Below are positions 11,714-26,499 of a stretch of DNA of 64,000 bases, in pieces. The first letter of the stretch is position 1, and every line of letters starts with the position of its first letter. Source of the DNA: Osedax frankpressi (Eukaryota; Annelida; Polychaeta; Sabellida; Siboglinidae). The DNA lies in assembly GCA_964035775.1 (NCBI GenBank), contig OZ038314.1, positions 29,311,089-29,375,088 on the forward strand, read 5' to 3'. The translations under genes and the position numbers were made by a program. The notes beneath the pieces were generated by a model. The model did no database searches and was not told the DNA's origin. It saw only the letters and a program-made list of their open reading frames with translations.

Positions 11714-14118
11714 TTATAGGAACATATATATATATAATTAATGTGAGAATTTTATAAATAATTGAATAATTCAACAATATAATATTTGATTATCATTTTA
11801 ATTTAATTATCACTATAAATAGTAACTATAAATCACTACAGAGAGTATTTTTGTAATAATGTGATTTCACTTGTACGATTTATAGATCATTAATCTTAAG
11901 ATTATTATAATAATTATAATATATACTTCCATTTCCTTTATATATATATATATATATATATATAGTATATATATATTTCAGAAATCTTGTAAAATATATT
12001 TATTAGTATTAATTGTTGTCGACATATATTAGAAAAAAAATTTTAAACTTATTTCAATAGTTTTCATTAAATAATAATTAAAATTACATTTTCAGATATA
12101 TATACTAATTATTGTAATGTATATAATGAATTTGAATTTACAGATAATTTATTTTTCTATTTTATATATGGTGATCATATATATTACAATTATTTTAGAA
12201 TTAATAGGTATGCCAAGATATATCAATGTTTTCTTATACTCCAGAATAAATTAAAATTAAAATTCCTTATATATGTTACAATTCGTATTGTATATCTTTG
12301 AGAATGAAATTTAAATCATTATTTAATCATACGTATTCAAATAAGTTGACATCAATTTTTCGAATAAAGAGCAGTACACGTCAATATATATGTAGAAGAT
12401 CAATACACAATTTATCACACACACTTAATTGATATTTCACTAACACACTACTAAGGTATATATTACTTAACAAATATGATACGTTATTGTTTCTAAATAG
12501 TTAATATTAATAAATATCTTAAAGATGTTAATATTTATAATTAACTATTTTTTATTATTTTATAAATCTATTATATATATATATATATATATATAAATAT
12601 ATATATATACATATATAAATGAACATCTTTTTATACCTAGAGTTTAATATACTAACAACATTAACAAATAATAAGCAAGTACTTTTTATTTGCGGATAAG
12701 ATTTATACGAAAGTTTAATGAATGAGATACTAGATGTATTGTTATATATAATATATATATATATAGATTTTTATATTTGAACTAAATAGAAATTCTTAAA
12801 TTTATAAATGTTGATTGTTTTACTTAAAGGATTACTTTAAATTCTAAATTATATTATATATTTTTGTATAATTAGTTATTATTCAATCATTATTTAGGTC
12901 AAATATTCAAAAACTTAATTGACGTAGATTACGTAAGCAGCCGTGACATCAAAATATAATATTAATAATGTAATTAACTAAAGAATAGTATAACTATTGT
13001 TTCCATAATCGTATTATATAATATATTTATTAAGACAGTAATATAATAGTATATAATAGTAAATACTATATGTCTATTATAATAATGTATAATTACAATT
13101 ATTTTATATTAAATTATATATTTAATATATATACCAATATTCCATATTATTCTGTAATTTGTAATGAATGCAAATAAAGATGTCGATATGTAAATTTCCA
13201 AATTTTACTTTTTTGTAAAGAATTTGCACTTAACCATTTACACTTATTTTACGTAATAAATAATATTTTAATTAACTATTAAAATACAAATATATGTATT
13301 CAATCTATTTCATTAGAGCTATATAATCATATAAAATCAAGTTAATATATATTAATTATTTTTATTTATTGTGTGTTTGCAGATAGTTATTTACAGTATT
13401 TGCCAAAGAACATACTATATGCTCTATACAGTATGACATACGGTATAATAGTATAATAGTATATCATAGGAAAACCATTGTTATATGTAACTGTGCATTG
13501 TAACTGTGCAATGTTATTATAATTATTCTAAAAATATAACTTACAATATAATAGCTATTGTATCCTATAAGGGATATTGAAATATAAAATATATTAGAGA
13601 TCATAATAATTTAGATATATAACCTCTATGCTTTGATACCAATTTAATTATATAATTCAAATATCAAAAGAAGCTTTTATATATCCATACTCGTTATAAC
13701 CAATGCCACATAGAATAACTTGCCATACTATACATTGCAAATTGTATACATTATTTACTGTTCTCATATATGCTTATGGTAATGAACATACCCTCGTAAT
13801 TTATTCGTAATTAATATAGGATCATATTATCAACATATGAGCTAAGTTTAAATCCACACTTGGAACTCTTTACTTTCTTTAATTAATTATATTTTCTATT
13901 ACATATTGAAGAAACTATTACCAGACGCATACATTTCACTTCGCTCTTGGAATAATGATAAGGAATTAATTAAACCTTAAAATTATTATATATATATATA
14001 TCATTTCGTGCTCTATTGTTCATATTATATTGTATGCTATGTTCTAATTTAATGCTAAATATTACAATAATTTTGAATTATTAAATAACCCAGAATATGC
14101 AGGTATCTAATATAATAT

Positions 14119-14156
<38 letters not shown>

Positions 14157-14776
14157 TAAATAAAATATATATAAAATATCACATATATAAAATAATTATA
14201 TCTTATCTTGGCAACTAATGATATATATTATAACAACGTAATTATATTTTTGTAATTATTCCAATAATCAAATATAAAAAATTATATTATATAGATAATA
14301 ATTAGATACATAATTGCAATATAATAAGATTAGGGGAATATTAGCAATATAAATCTATAGTAAATTAAATACTTCCTGTTAATATACATTTTAGTGTGAT
14401 GGTTGCTTACGTAGTCTACATCATAACTTTTAATATAACTAAATAATATTAAATAATATTTAATCATAATAATAACAGTTTCATAACACATATTATTTAT
14501 AATATGAAACTAATACATAGTTCGACAATAGATAACGTATATATATTTATATATATATATATATATATATAACAAAGATATATAATATGATTTATTGAAA
14601 ACAACATCTTATATAGTAAATATTTTTACAAATTAATTTAATATTAAATATGAACATAAAAAACTTTCATTATTATTTACAAAAATCTTAAAAATGTAAA
14701 ATTTATTTTGAATATATATTAATATAAAATAGAAATAAACTCATGGTTTAGATAAACAGAATATGAATTGATTTCT

Positions 14777-14839
14777 TCATCTTATTAATAAGACTCCAGG
14801 CAAATAGTATTCAGATAAAGAATGGCGTAGGTTGAACAT
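14777..14839 (-). CDS. 20-codon frame MFNLRHSLSEYY...
   Basis: Paralogue of the frame at 60702-60764, with ATG, length and stop kept. Confidence 0.15.
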   Translation of the reverse strand: MFNLRHSLSEYYLPGVLLIR

Positions 14840-15349
14840 ATTTTCTACTTATATATATTTTTATTGTATAATTGATACAATAATACTGGATATTTATATA
14901 TTGTCATATAAAGAATATATCCATAGATATTACATATTTTCATATTTTTTATTTTTATTATTACGAGCAGTATTTCCTATTGTTCCCATCTGATATAGCA
15001 TAATAATAACCTTTATTGTGATTATTGTAACTTATCAATAATGCTTATTTATATAATTAGTCAATATATATAAAATGTTTAAATTAATAATTAAATATCA
15101 TAAAATTACATTTTACATGAGGTATTATATAAATGCATTACACTTATTATACACTTTTAATAGCATTTGATGTTTATATTTAACAATTAAATTGAATTCT
15201 GACAATCATTATTATACATTTTTTATAAAATATACCACATTATTAGAACATTATGAGTTTGAACATTATAAATATCATACACTTTTAGTACGCCTTAAAA
15301 AATGTCCTTACTATCACATTTATAAAGAGTATATATTGTAGTTATAGTT

Positions 15350-15593
15350 TTATCTAATGATAAATATATATTTAATAGATGTTTTGGTAACTCCCAATTG
15401 GACACAGTGCATAATAAATACAATATTAAATATTTTTAACATGTCTATGGGAAGTTGTACTAGAGGAGTATGGTAAACATGATGTAAAAGATCTACTTTA
15501 ATTCTAAAAATTGAATCGTCCTTTAAATAAGTCTGGTTTATAAATATATGTTTAGACTTTTTATAAATTTCCCTGATACTATACACTGTTAAG

Positions 15594-15645
<52 letters not shown>

Positions 15646-15658
15646 ATAATAATATCAC
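15350..15658 (-). CDS. ORF family B, open copy 2
   Basis: Same frame as the copy at 1015-1323, differing at a few residues (NQTYLKDD for NQFYKKDD, VDLLHH for VDILHH, IIR at the end). The N-terminal Ile-Tyr run is (TA)n microsatellite. Decayed microgene B3 lies upstream on the same strand. Confidence 0.3.
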
Positions 15659-15786
15659 ACATCAGGCTAAATAGTCAAACACATATTACTTGTTATATAA
15701 ATATATCCATCATTTAAAGTATTTAAATGAAATATAATTTTGTAATATAACAAGTTTCATAAATAATTTGATAAATTATATATTTT

Positions 15787-16091
15787 GACATGTTCTTGGA
15801 AATGGCATATCGAGTTTCAAATCTCCAACCGAGAACCACTCATATCCATTTATTTTAAAATGAGGTTATTATTTTTAAAACTCTACTTAAAATATATCAA
15901 ATTATTGAAATATTTACCACAACATCTTCGAGAAATGTGAGGTTTATATAATATAAATATTAATATATCAAAATATTAAATAGCAATAAAATAAATATAA
16001 ACATTATTATTTTGTTTTATAAAATAAATAAAAATTCTTTAATAATATCAAAATTAACCTTTGTAATTTACATTAGTAAATAGTTGAGACT
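15787..16091 (-). pseudogene. Decayed microgene relative B3
   Basis: Minus-strand relative with AAGTCTCAAC at the start position (no ATG) and an exon 2-like stretch reading GYEWFSVGD then diverging. No TTTTTTCAG acceptor. It lies just upstream of the open ORF-B copy at 15350-15658. Confidence 0.5.
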
Positions 16092-18311
16092 TTATTTAAT
16101 TTAATTTGATGTGATCTAATATAAAATACTGAACGTATCTCTTAAAATCTTTAAATGGAATATTAAAGCAAATAACTCCTCTTTTATGAAATCTACAATG
16201 TTATTGGTTATCAGAAAATATATATATAATAAATATGAGAATTTTATAAATAATTTATAATTAATGGAATGCTAATCACCCAATTAATATAATTTTAAAA
16301 GAAAAATCCGCTTATCAAACCGAGGTGATTTTAGTGAGCCGAATCGATTATCAAAATATCGCGATACTCGCTTTATTTATCCATGCTTAAAAATACTCTA
16401 AACTAGGTATTAAATTGGATTAATAATGAATTGGAATCGATAATAAATAACCAGATAAATACATTCTAGCTTAAAAATATATGTATATTCTATAATTTTT
16501 AAATAAAAAAATCAAATAAACGATCACCAAATAGACAATATTAATTGAATTTTGTAATATTAGGGTTTTAATGATATTTTATATAATACATTTTATAATA
16601 ATTATTATATTATTTAAATAAATATTCATTGAAACTTTCATATAGTATAAACATTCGCTATCAACTAATACTTTTAAATAATATAATCTAATTATTAATA
16701 TAATATACTAATTAAATAGCTATAGTAGCATATTTTACATTCTAAATATATTTATATTTATTTATAAATCTATTGCTGGATAAATCAATTGATTCATTTT
16801 ATAATATATTAGTTAGCGTATAAGCTAAAAATATAGATTTAACATATTGTAGTAATTTATGGATGAACATATATGGATATACCTGAAATTCCTTATCCTA
16901 AATATTGCGTATAATTATTACAACTATTACATTAAAAAATATAATTAGAGAAAGTTGTTTCGAGCAATTACTAAATAATACATTATTACTATTTATATTC
17001 ATATTTTTATTATATTTATTCTTTTTCTTATTTAATAGTAATTTAATAGTAATATTATACCGCCTCTTAATATATATATATATATATATATATAATTAAT
17101 ATTTTATACTTTATCTCCTAACGAATTAATAAAGAACTATTACATTATTAACCTCGCCATCTATTATATATTAATTAAGTCATTTTAAGCCCGTAAGAAA
17201 TCAATTTGGTAAAGTAATACAGCTATTTTATGAAATTCTAAATATAAAGATTGATATTTAGTATATCTATAATTCCTTTGTAAGTTCTCATATTATTAAT
17301 AACATTTGTATTTCTTATTGATATGTAATTTATATTTTATTGTTATATTTGAATGAATATTATTTTTATATATTTATATCATACATTAAATGTACATTAT
17401 TATTTTATATATATGAATTTATATATGATGATTATATTCTCAATTATTTATCATATTATCTATATAGAATAATTATTGTAAGAATTATTATAATATTTTA
17501 ATTAATTTAATAAATCTAAATTTAATATAATTAACATATTAATTTACTAAATAAGTATAATTAAATCATAAGTTACTATGTAATTTATATGCTGTTATAT
17601 ATTATCTAAAATATTGATCTGTGTTTTTTGAGCTACGAGAATACGTTTTTTGTTTCTTATATAGCCAAATATGTTATGTTAGCAAACCAATATGTTTTTA
17701 CGCATGTTATAATATACGGTAATATTATGCTATTAAAATGTATACTAAGTATAATTCATTTATATAATACCTCATGTACAATGTAATTCTAGGATATTTA
17801 ATTATTAATATAAACATTTTATATATATATTGACTAATATTGACTAATAAATATGCATTATTGATAAGTTACATAATCCTAATAAATATTATTATTATGC
17901 TATATCAGATGGGAACAATTGGAAATACTGCTCATAATAATGAAAATAAAAAATATGAAAATATGTAATCTCCATGGATATATTCTTTATATGACAATAT
18001 ATAAATATCCAGTACTATTGTATCAATTATACAATAAAAATATATATAAGTAGAAAAAATGTTCAACCTACGCCATTCTTTATATGAATACTATTTGCCT
18101 GGAGTCTTATTGAAAACAATTGATATTCTGTTTATCTAAATTATGAGTTTATTTCTATTTTATATTAATATATATTCAAAATAAATTTTACATTTTAAAG
18201 ATTTTTATAAAATAATTATGAAAGTTTTATAAGTTCATTTTAAATATTACTTTGAAATATATTTACTCTCTACGAAATTGTTTTCCACAAATCATATTAG
18301 AAATATTTGTT

Positions 18312-18351
<40 letters not shown>

Positions 18352-18723
18352 GTTATCTATTGTCGAATTATGTATTAGTTTCATATAATAAATAATATGT
18401 GTTATGAAACTGTTATTATTATGGTTAAATATATTTGGTTATATTAAAAGTTATGATATAGACTACGTAAGCAACCATCACACTAAAATGTATATTAACA
18501 GGAAGTATTTAATTTACTATAGAGTTATATTGCTAATATTCCCCTAAGCTTATTATATTGTAATTATGTATCTAATTATTATCTAATATAATACAATTTT
18601 TATATTTGATTATTGGAATAATTACAAAAATATAATTACGTTGTTATAATATATTTCATTAGTTGCCAAAATAAGCTATAATTATTTTATATATGTGATA
18701 TTTTATATATATTGTATTTATAT

Positions 18724-18788
<65 letters not shown>

Positions 18789-19894
18789 ATATTATATTAG
18801 ATACATGCATAGTAGATACCTGAATATTCTGGGTTATTTAATAATTCAAAATTATTGTAATATTTTGTATTAAATTAGAACATAGCATACAATATAATAT
18901 GAACAATAGGGCACGAAATAATATATATATAACAATTTTTAGGTTTAATTAATTTCTTATCATTATTCCAAGAGCGAAGTGAAATTTATGCGTCTGGTAA
19001 TAGTTTCTTAAATATGTAATAGAAAATATATTTAATTAACGAATGTAAAGAGTTCCAAGTGTGGATATAAACTTAGCTCATATGTTGATAATGTGATCCT
19101 ATATTAATTACGAATAAATTACGAGAGTATGTGCATTACCATATGCATATATGAGAACAGTGAATGATCTATACAATTTGCAATGTATAGTATGGCAAGT
19201 TATGCTATATGGCTTTTGATATTTGAATTATATGATTAAATTGGTATCAAAGCATAGAGGTTATATATGTAAATTATTATGATCTCTAATATATTTTATA
19301 TTTCAATATCCCTTATAGGATACAATAGCTATTATAGTGTAAGTTATATTTTTAGAATAATTATTCTAACATTGCACAGTTATAATGCACAGTTACATAT
19401 AACAATGGTTTTCCTATAATATACTATTATACTATTATACCGTATGTCATACTGTATAGAGCATATAGTATGTTCTTTGGCAAATACTGTAAATATATAT
19501 CTGCAAACACACAATAAATAAAAATAATTAATATATATTAAATTGATTTTATATGATTATATATATCTAATGAAATATATTGAATACATATATTTGTATT
19601 TTAATAGTTAATTAAAATATTATTTACTGCGTATATAATATAAATTAGAATTTAAAGTAATCCTTTAAGTAAAACAATCAACATTTATAAATTTAAGAAT
19701 TTCTATTTAGTTCAAATATAAAAATCTGTATAGATATATATTATATATAACAATACATTTATTATTTCATTCATTACACTTTCGTTTAAATCTTATCCAC
19801 AAATAAAAAATACTTGCTTATTATTTGTTAATGTAGTTAGTATATTAAACTATAGGTATAAAAAGATGTTCATTTATATATAAATATATATATA

Positions 19895-19926
<32 letters not shown>

Positions 19927-20596
19927 TCATAACTAGAGTTATAATAAATTTATAAATTAATAAAAAAATAGTTAATTATAAATAATAACGTCTTTAAGTT
20001 ATTTATTAATATTAAATATTTAGAAACGATAACGTATCATATTTGTTAAGTAATGTATATCTTAGTAGTGTGTTAGTGAAATATCAATTAAGTATGTGTG
20101 ATAAATTGAGTATTGATCTTCTACATATATATTGACGTGTACTGCTCTTTATTCGAAAAATTGATTTCAGCTTATTTGAATACGTATGATTAAATAATGA
20201 TTTAAATTAAATTCTCAAAGATATACAATATATTGTTTATATTACATATATACAATATATCAATATATACAATATATTATTACAATACAATATATCGTTA
20301 CAATTCGTATACGAATTGTAACGTATATAAGGAATTTGAATTTTAAGTTATTCTGGAGTATAAGAAAACATTGATATATATTGGCAGAGTAATATAATAC
20401 TAAAATAGAAAAATAAATTATCTGTAAATTCAAATTCATTATATACATCACAATCATTAGTATATATCTGAAAATGTTATTTTAATTATTATTTAATGAA
20501 AACTATTGAAATAAGTTTAAAATAATTTTTCTAATGCCTGTCGACAACAATTAATACAAATAAATAATTTTTACAAGATTTCTGATATATATATAT

Positions 20597-20639
<43 letters not shown>

Positions 20640-20868
20640 GAAATGGAAGTATATATTATAATAATATAATAATCTTAAGATTAATGAACTTATGATCAAT
20701 AAATCGTACAAGTGAAATCATATTAATACAAAATTACTCTTTGTAGTGATTTATAGTTACTATTAATAGTGATAATTAAATTTAAATGATAATCAAATAT
20801 TATATTGTTGAATTATTCAATTATATATAAAATTCTCACATTAATTATATATATATATGTTTCTATTA

Positions 20869-20981
20869 CCAATCGTATTGTAGATTGAATAAAAGAGGCG
20901 TTATTAAATATTCTATTTAAGCGATAAATTCAGCATTCTATGTTATATATCACATTTGAACATCGAATTAAAACAAGAAAA
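20869..20981 (+). promoter_or_regulatory. Promoter and leader of microgene copy a
   Basis: CCAAT at 20869-20873 and the TATA-like AATAAAAGAGGCG starting at 20888. An initiator-like TTCAGC follows at about 20929 and then an A-rich leader to the ATG. The same order and spacing occur before all six microgene copies, and in weaker form before the decayed copies. The TATA-to-TTCAG distance (about 41 bp) is longer than usual, so the true start site is uncertain. Confidence 0.4.
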
Positions 20982-21319
20982 ATGTCTCAACTATCTACTA
21001 ATGCAAATTACGAAGGTTAATGTTTATATTATAATGTAATTTATACTTACTTTATTCAATAATAATAATAGAATTATATTATTGACATTTATTTCATTAG
21101 TATTTAATTTTTATTTGTGTTAATATTCATATTATGTAAATTTCAAATTACGATAATTTTGATAATTTTAACAATTTAAAATATTGTTATTTTTGTTTTG
21201 AATATCTTTACTTCATTTTAAAGTAATTATTTATTTTTTCAGATATGTACACAAATGGATATGAATGGTTCTCGGTTGGAGATTCGGACCTCGATATGCC
21301 ATTCCCAAGAACATATTAA
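20982..21319 (+). CDS. Two-exon microgene, 36-aa acidic peptide (copy a)
   Basis: Exon 1 is 20982-21015 and exon 2 is 21243-21319, separated by a 227 bp intron that starts GTTAAT and ends TTTTTTCAG. Exon 1 gives MSQLSTNANYE. A split codon makes D12, and exon 2 gives MYTN followed by GYEWFSVGDSDLDMPFPRTY and TAA. The peptide is strongly acidic with a single Arg, has no hydrophobic N-terminus and so shows no signal peptide or membrane segment. The ATG lies in AAAAATGTC, 94 bp after the start of the TATA-like box at 20888. It is the plus-strand counterpart of the copy at 11263-11600 in a large inverted repeat. I do not recognise the family. Support comes from the recurring ATG, frame, donor, acceptor and stop in all copies, and from much richer base composition than the surroundings. 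The intron is inferred, with no transcript evidence. Confidence 0.6.
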
Positions 21320-22239
21320 AATGTATAATTTATCAAATTATGTTATGGAACTTAATATATTAATAATACATAAAGTTCATTTAAAAACTTTAAATGATTG
21401 AGTATATAGCAAGTGATTAGCTTCGATATGTGATATTATTATTAGTATTTTTCTTATTATATATTACATTTTATCTATAATAAATACTACATATTTATTA
21501 TTAATTTATTCATTGATAATTATGATAATATAATATATTCTATATTAATATAATCTATATTACATTTATAATTTAAATAAGTAATAATAATGTATTTCCA
21601 TAAAGTCAATATTAAATATAATAATGTATTATTTTTTACCTTCAAATTTAAAATTCAACTTTATTTAAATGCAGTATTGGAATTGGCATGTTAAAGTTAA
21701 TTTATATAAGTATTCATGTAGTTTGATTACTGATAATTTACATAGTATAAATTTGTTGTATATGAATATATGGATACATATAATATAATATCAACAATAT
21801 CGACATATAATCTAAATCTAATAATTTTATTACATTAAATTATAATTGAATATGGAACATGTATGATATTCTAAATTTATTATTTTGATTTCCAAATACG
21901 TAAAGAGATTTATTTATCATCTCCTTTGATTTGGTAGGTTATGCTAAATTGTAAACTATTGATTTGTCTTATAATATTTTGTAATATTGGTGTGATAAAT
22001 ATAGATCATAATAATAATTTGGTAATTTTTTATAAATAAACATATATCCTAAATATTACGATACAAAATACAAATTTTTTTTACATTTTAAAGATTTTTT
22101 GCAAATAATTTTATAAGTTTTTTATATTAATTTTAAATTCTAAATATATTTACAATCTCTGAGATTTATTTATACGAATCATAATATATATATTATTATA
22201 AAAATATATATTACCTATAATCCATGGTAAATAATCGTG

Positions 22240-22569
22240 AACTTTACTTAGGTTAACACGTGTATTTTTTCACACAATTTTATATAAAAAGTACGTGTTT
22301 GCACGGTAATTTGGTTATAGTTAAAACCTGGGTTAACACGGGTACAAAAAACTTGGGTTAATACACGTAAACAAATTATGTTAATACGCGTAAAAAACTT
22401 GAAGTAAAAAACACAAGTAATAAAGTATATTTATTCAATTTATTTATTTATTTATAGAATTCTTTTCAAGTTTTAAAATTGTCCAATCGCATAGTATAGA
22501 ATCACTTAATATCCTTTAGTGAAGATTTAGCATCTGCATAACAATAACAATGTGAAATATATATATACA

Positions 22570-22647
<78 letters not shown>

Positions 22648-22751
22648 ATATTATATGGTAATCGTATATTTTTCTAAATTTGTTATGCTACTAATATAAG
22701 TATATGTGCATATCATATTATATGTACGACACACATCATTATATATAGTAT

Positions 22752-22782
<31 letters not shown>

Positions 22783-23090
22783 AGTTAATGTATGTTAATT
22801 TTTTGTATTTAAACCGATATTACTAATACTATTCTATCTTTTATATTTAGAAAAATATTCGTGTCAGAAAAAAAGATCATCTAAAATATTAGAATTTATA
22901 ACATTTTATTTTGATACAATACTGAAGTTGTATTTGCCAATAATTAATTGTGAAAAAACTTTGGTTAACCTGAGTTTTTCATGTGTTACTCAACACAAGA
23001 CTATAAAAAATACTTGGGTTAGTCTGTGTTTTTATGTATTATTTATCACAAGAAAAAAATACATATATTAACACGTGTATTTGTTGTAAA
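22240..23090. repeat. GTTAACCC motif clusters, inverted copy
   Basis: Reverse complement of the clusters at 9455-10320, with a (TA)n tract at about 22569-22642 between. Confidence 0.5.
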
Positions 23091-23360
23091 ACCATGTATT
23101 ATTTTCATATTAACACAATAAAATGTGATATTAATAGGAATTAAGTAATTGATAAATTATTTCTAATGTTCCCCTAATCTTATTATATTCTAATTATGTA
23201 ACTAATATAATAAATTTGTATATATTATTATTTGATAATTTAAAACATATAATTACGTAGTTAAATATAATTGCCAAGATAAGCAATAATTATTTTATAT
23301 ATATTTTATATTATATTAAATATATCTACATATATTGAATTCAAAATACATCTTAGAACT

Positions 23361-23420
23361 GTTTTGCCAGTATAAAGTATAAACTCACTGATTTATAGAT
23401 CAGTAGATTCGATTCTATAT
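23361..23420 (+). other. tRNA-like motif (decayed)
   Basis: GTATAAAGTATAAAC could be a D-arm relic, CTGATTTATAGATCAG folds as a 5 bp stem with a 6-base loop, and AGATTCGATTCT resembles a T-arm or B box. No acceptor stem is evident and the anticodon loop is one base short. Relatives on the minus strand: 9127-9184 and 35527-35584, with loop TTGTAG. Best read as a tRNA or tRNA-derived relic. Confidence 0.2.
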
Positions 23421-23499
23421 ATATTATCAAGTAAACCTACTTTTCTACAGAAATACTTAGGTATAAATCAAATAATTGTATTTTCTTATTTATTTCCTT

Positions 23500-23779
23500 A
23501 CTATCACATTTATAAAGAGTATATATTGTAGTTATAGTTTTATCTATTGATAAATACATATTTAATAGATGTTTTGGTAACTCCCAATTGGACACAGTGC
23601 ATAATAAATACAATATTAAATATTTTTAACATGTCTATGGGAAGCTGTACTAGAGGAGTATGGTAAACATGATGTAAAAGATCTACTTTAGTTCTAAAAT
23701 TGAATCGTCCTTTTTATAAAACTGGTTTGTAAATATACGTTTATACTTTTTATAAATTTCCCTGATCCTATATCCTGTT

Positions 23780-23820
<41 letters not shown>
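23500..23820 (-). pseudogene. ORF family B relic
   Basis: Nearly full-length homologue of ORF B on the minus strand with an interrupted frame, downstream of decayed microgene B4. Confidence 0.45.
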
Positions 23821-23826
<6 letters not shown>

Positions 23827-23978
23827 AATATAATAATAATAATAATATCACACATCAGGCTAAATAGTCCAACACATATTACTTGTTATATAAATATATC
23901 CATTATTAAATGTATTTAAATGAAATATAATTTTGTAATATAACAAGTTTCATAAAATAATTTGATAAATTATATATT

Positions 23979-24283
23979 TTGACATGTTCTTGGGAATTGC
24001 ATATCGAGATCCGAACCTCCAACCTCCAACCACTCATATCCATTTGTTTTAAAATGGGGTTATTCTTTTTAAAACCCAACTAACAATATATCAAATTGTT
24101 GAAATATTTACCACAACATCATCGAGAAATGTGAGGTTTATATAATATGAATATTAACATATCAAAATATTAAATAGCAATAAAATAAATAGAAACATTA
24201 TTCTTTTGTTTTATAAAATAAATAAAATTTCTTTAATAATATCAAAATTAACCTTTGTAATTTACATTAGTAAATAGTTGAGA
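23979..24283 (-). pseudogene. Decayed microgene relative B4
   Basis: Same form as B1: no start codon at the exon 1-like part, no splice acceptor, and an altered exon 2-like part. It precedes a decayed ORF-B copy on the same strand (23500-23820). Confidence 0.48.
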
Positions 24284-26499
24284 CTTTATATAATTTAATT
24301 TGATGTGATCTAATATAAAATACTGAACGTATCTCTTAAATGGAATATTAAAGCAAATAACGCCTCTTTTATGAAATCTACAATGTTATTGGTTATCAGA
24401 AAATATATATATAATAAATGTGAGAATTTTATAAATAATTTATAATTAATGGAATGCTAATCACCCAACTAATATAATTTTAAAAGAAAATCCGTTTATC
24501 AAACCGAGGTGATTTTAGTGAGCCGAATCGATTATCAAAATATCGCGATACTCGCTTAATTTATCCATGCTTAAAAATACTCTAAACTAGGTATAAAATT
24601 GGATTAATAATGAATTGGAATCGATAATAAATAACCAGATAAATACATTCTAGCTTAAAAATATATGTATATTCTATAATTTTTAAATAAAAAAATCAAA
24701 TAAACGATCACCAAATAGACAATATTAATTGAATTTTTTAATATTAGGATTTTAATGATATTTTATATAATACATTTTTATAATAATTATTATATTATTT
24801 AAATAAATATTCATTGAAACTTTCATATAGTATACAAATTCGCCATTGTAGTATATTCTATATATTATCTATGATTAATATAAATTAATTGATTATAATT
24901 ATGATCTAATTATTAATATAATATACTAATTGAATAGCTATAGTAGAATATGCTCTATGTATCTATGAATATTATATATTCATCTATTAATTTAGTTAAT
25001 TACATTATTATTATATTTTGTTGTCACGGTTGCTTACGATATCTACGTTACTAAGTTTTTGAATATTTGACCTAAATAATGATTAAAGCATTTCTAATTA
25101 TGCAAAAAAAAATATAATATAATTTATAATTTAAATTTATCCTTTAAGTAAAACAATCAACATTTTTTAATTTAAGAATTTGTATTTAGTTACTAATATA
25201 AAAATCTTTATAGATATATAACAATACATCTATTATTGCATCTATTAAACTTTTATTTAAATATTATCCACATATAAAAATTAATCTTATTTTTTCACAG
25301 AATTTTTAAGAACATAGTAAATGTTCTTTATTTCACATATCTAAATCGTAAGATTGATGACGAATGATTATAGTATTATTAAAATATTAACTGCACTATA
25401 TGTATTAATTAGAAAACAACGCTTTTTAAAATTCTTATTACAAAATGTTAAGAAATAAAATAATGAATTATTTTAAACATAATTGAACTACCCAGAAAAT
25501 ACATGCTAGGTTAAAAATAAATATATATTTTATAATAAATTTAAAATAAAAAATAATTAAATATGATTAACAAATAGCCAATATGAATTTTATTTTGTAA
25601 TATACACTAATAATATCAAACTATATATTATAACAATATTTTCAAAAATCTATTTATAAATTATTTACACTTCACATTGAATTAAATTATCAGTTTTTAA
25701 TATATAAATACCAAATTTGGAATAATGAAGTAATATTGTGAAAAAAACATTCATTTTCCATTTATTATTTTATTTTCTGTGATAATTTTTTTAAAATAAA
25801 GCAATATAATTACATAGCTTTTATTTTATAACAATTTGCAATACATGTTAAGATCAATTCAAAATCTATATATATTATATTATTATTACAGAATATATTC
25901 TTTTGAAATAATTATTATTATATAATTTCTATTTTTCTTAATACAACTATATTATTTACAGAAAATGTTAACTTTATGGTATTTAGATACCTTTAAAAAC
26001 ATATATAAAAAGTACACATACACAGTTATAGCCGCAAGAGGAAATATGTTATACTAGAAATCCCAGTTTTTATGATTCTATGACGAAATATTCTTCTTAG
26101 AATAAACTTTAATAGAGAATGATATAATCGCCAACTCCGTAACCACTACACTTTACTCACATTAACTTCGCATCCACCCTAATCAATATGATCATCATCA
26201 TTATCCAGGACTATATCGAAATAGAAGAAATATCAATTGGATGATAAATATATATTGATTGATATATATCAAAGTCATATATTAAATATTATATAATATA
26301 GTGATTGTTTATTCTAAATGAATATTATATTATAACATATTGATACCTTACATCGAATTCATTTAAACAATATTTAATATTCTCTATACACATCTCAAAA
26401 TATATTAATTAATTTTAGATAACAGTATATATTTCCATATTGTTCATATATTTAACATCAATAGACATTTTGCAGCTTTATTTATGTAAGATAATAAAT

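Larger units (their letters stand above)
7700..15170. repeat. Inverted repeat I, left arm
   Basis: Pairs inverted with 17740-24830. Landmarks in order: decayed microgene B2, ORF-B relic, tRNA-like motif, GTTAAC motif clusters around a long (TA)n, microgene d, GCTGCTTACG block, TAGGGG block. The arms are strongly similar but not identical. The core 15170-17740 separates them. Confidence 0.7.
6716..17735. repeat. Large direct duplication, copy 1 (partner 33343-45170)
   Basis: From TAGATATACTAAATATAAAT to the ATACGGTAATATTATGCT region, this 11 kb runs colinear with 33343-45170. Differences include a 131 bp tandem duplication here at about 7350-7612, the internal duplication at 8633-8800, a loss of about 240 bp near 16735, and the 0.9 kb insertion in the other copy. 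Confidence 0.7.
17740..24830. repeat. Inverted repeat I, right arm
   Basis: Reverse-complement order of the left arm: TAGGGG block, GCTGCTTACG-type region, microgene a, GTTAAC clusters, tRNA-like motif, ORF-B relic, decayed microgene B4. Confidence 0.7.

Noticed and set aside
14330-18550. DNA transposon with long terminal inverted repeats bounded by TAGGGG blocks
   Set aside because: The inverted symmetry continues well beyond the TAGGGG blocks on both sides (to about 7700 and 24830), so these are not element ends; no target duplication or transposase was seen.
20260-20457. 65-codon minus-strand frame (MIVMYIMNLNLQIIYFSIL)
   Set aside because: Lies in the non-coding upstream region of microgene a and is not kept in the matching regions at 12100-12300, 38450-38600 or 53200-53400.
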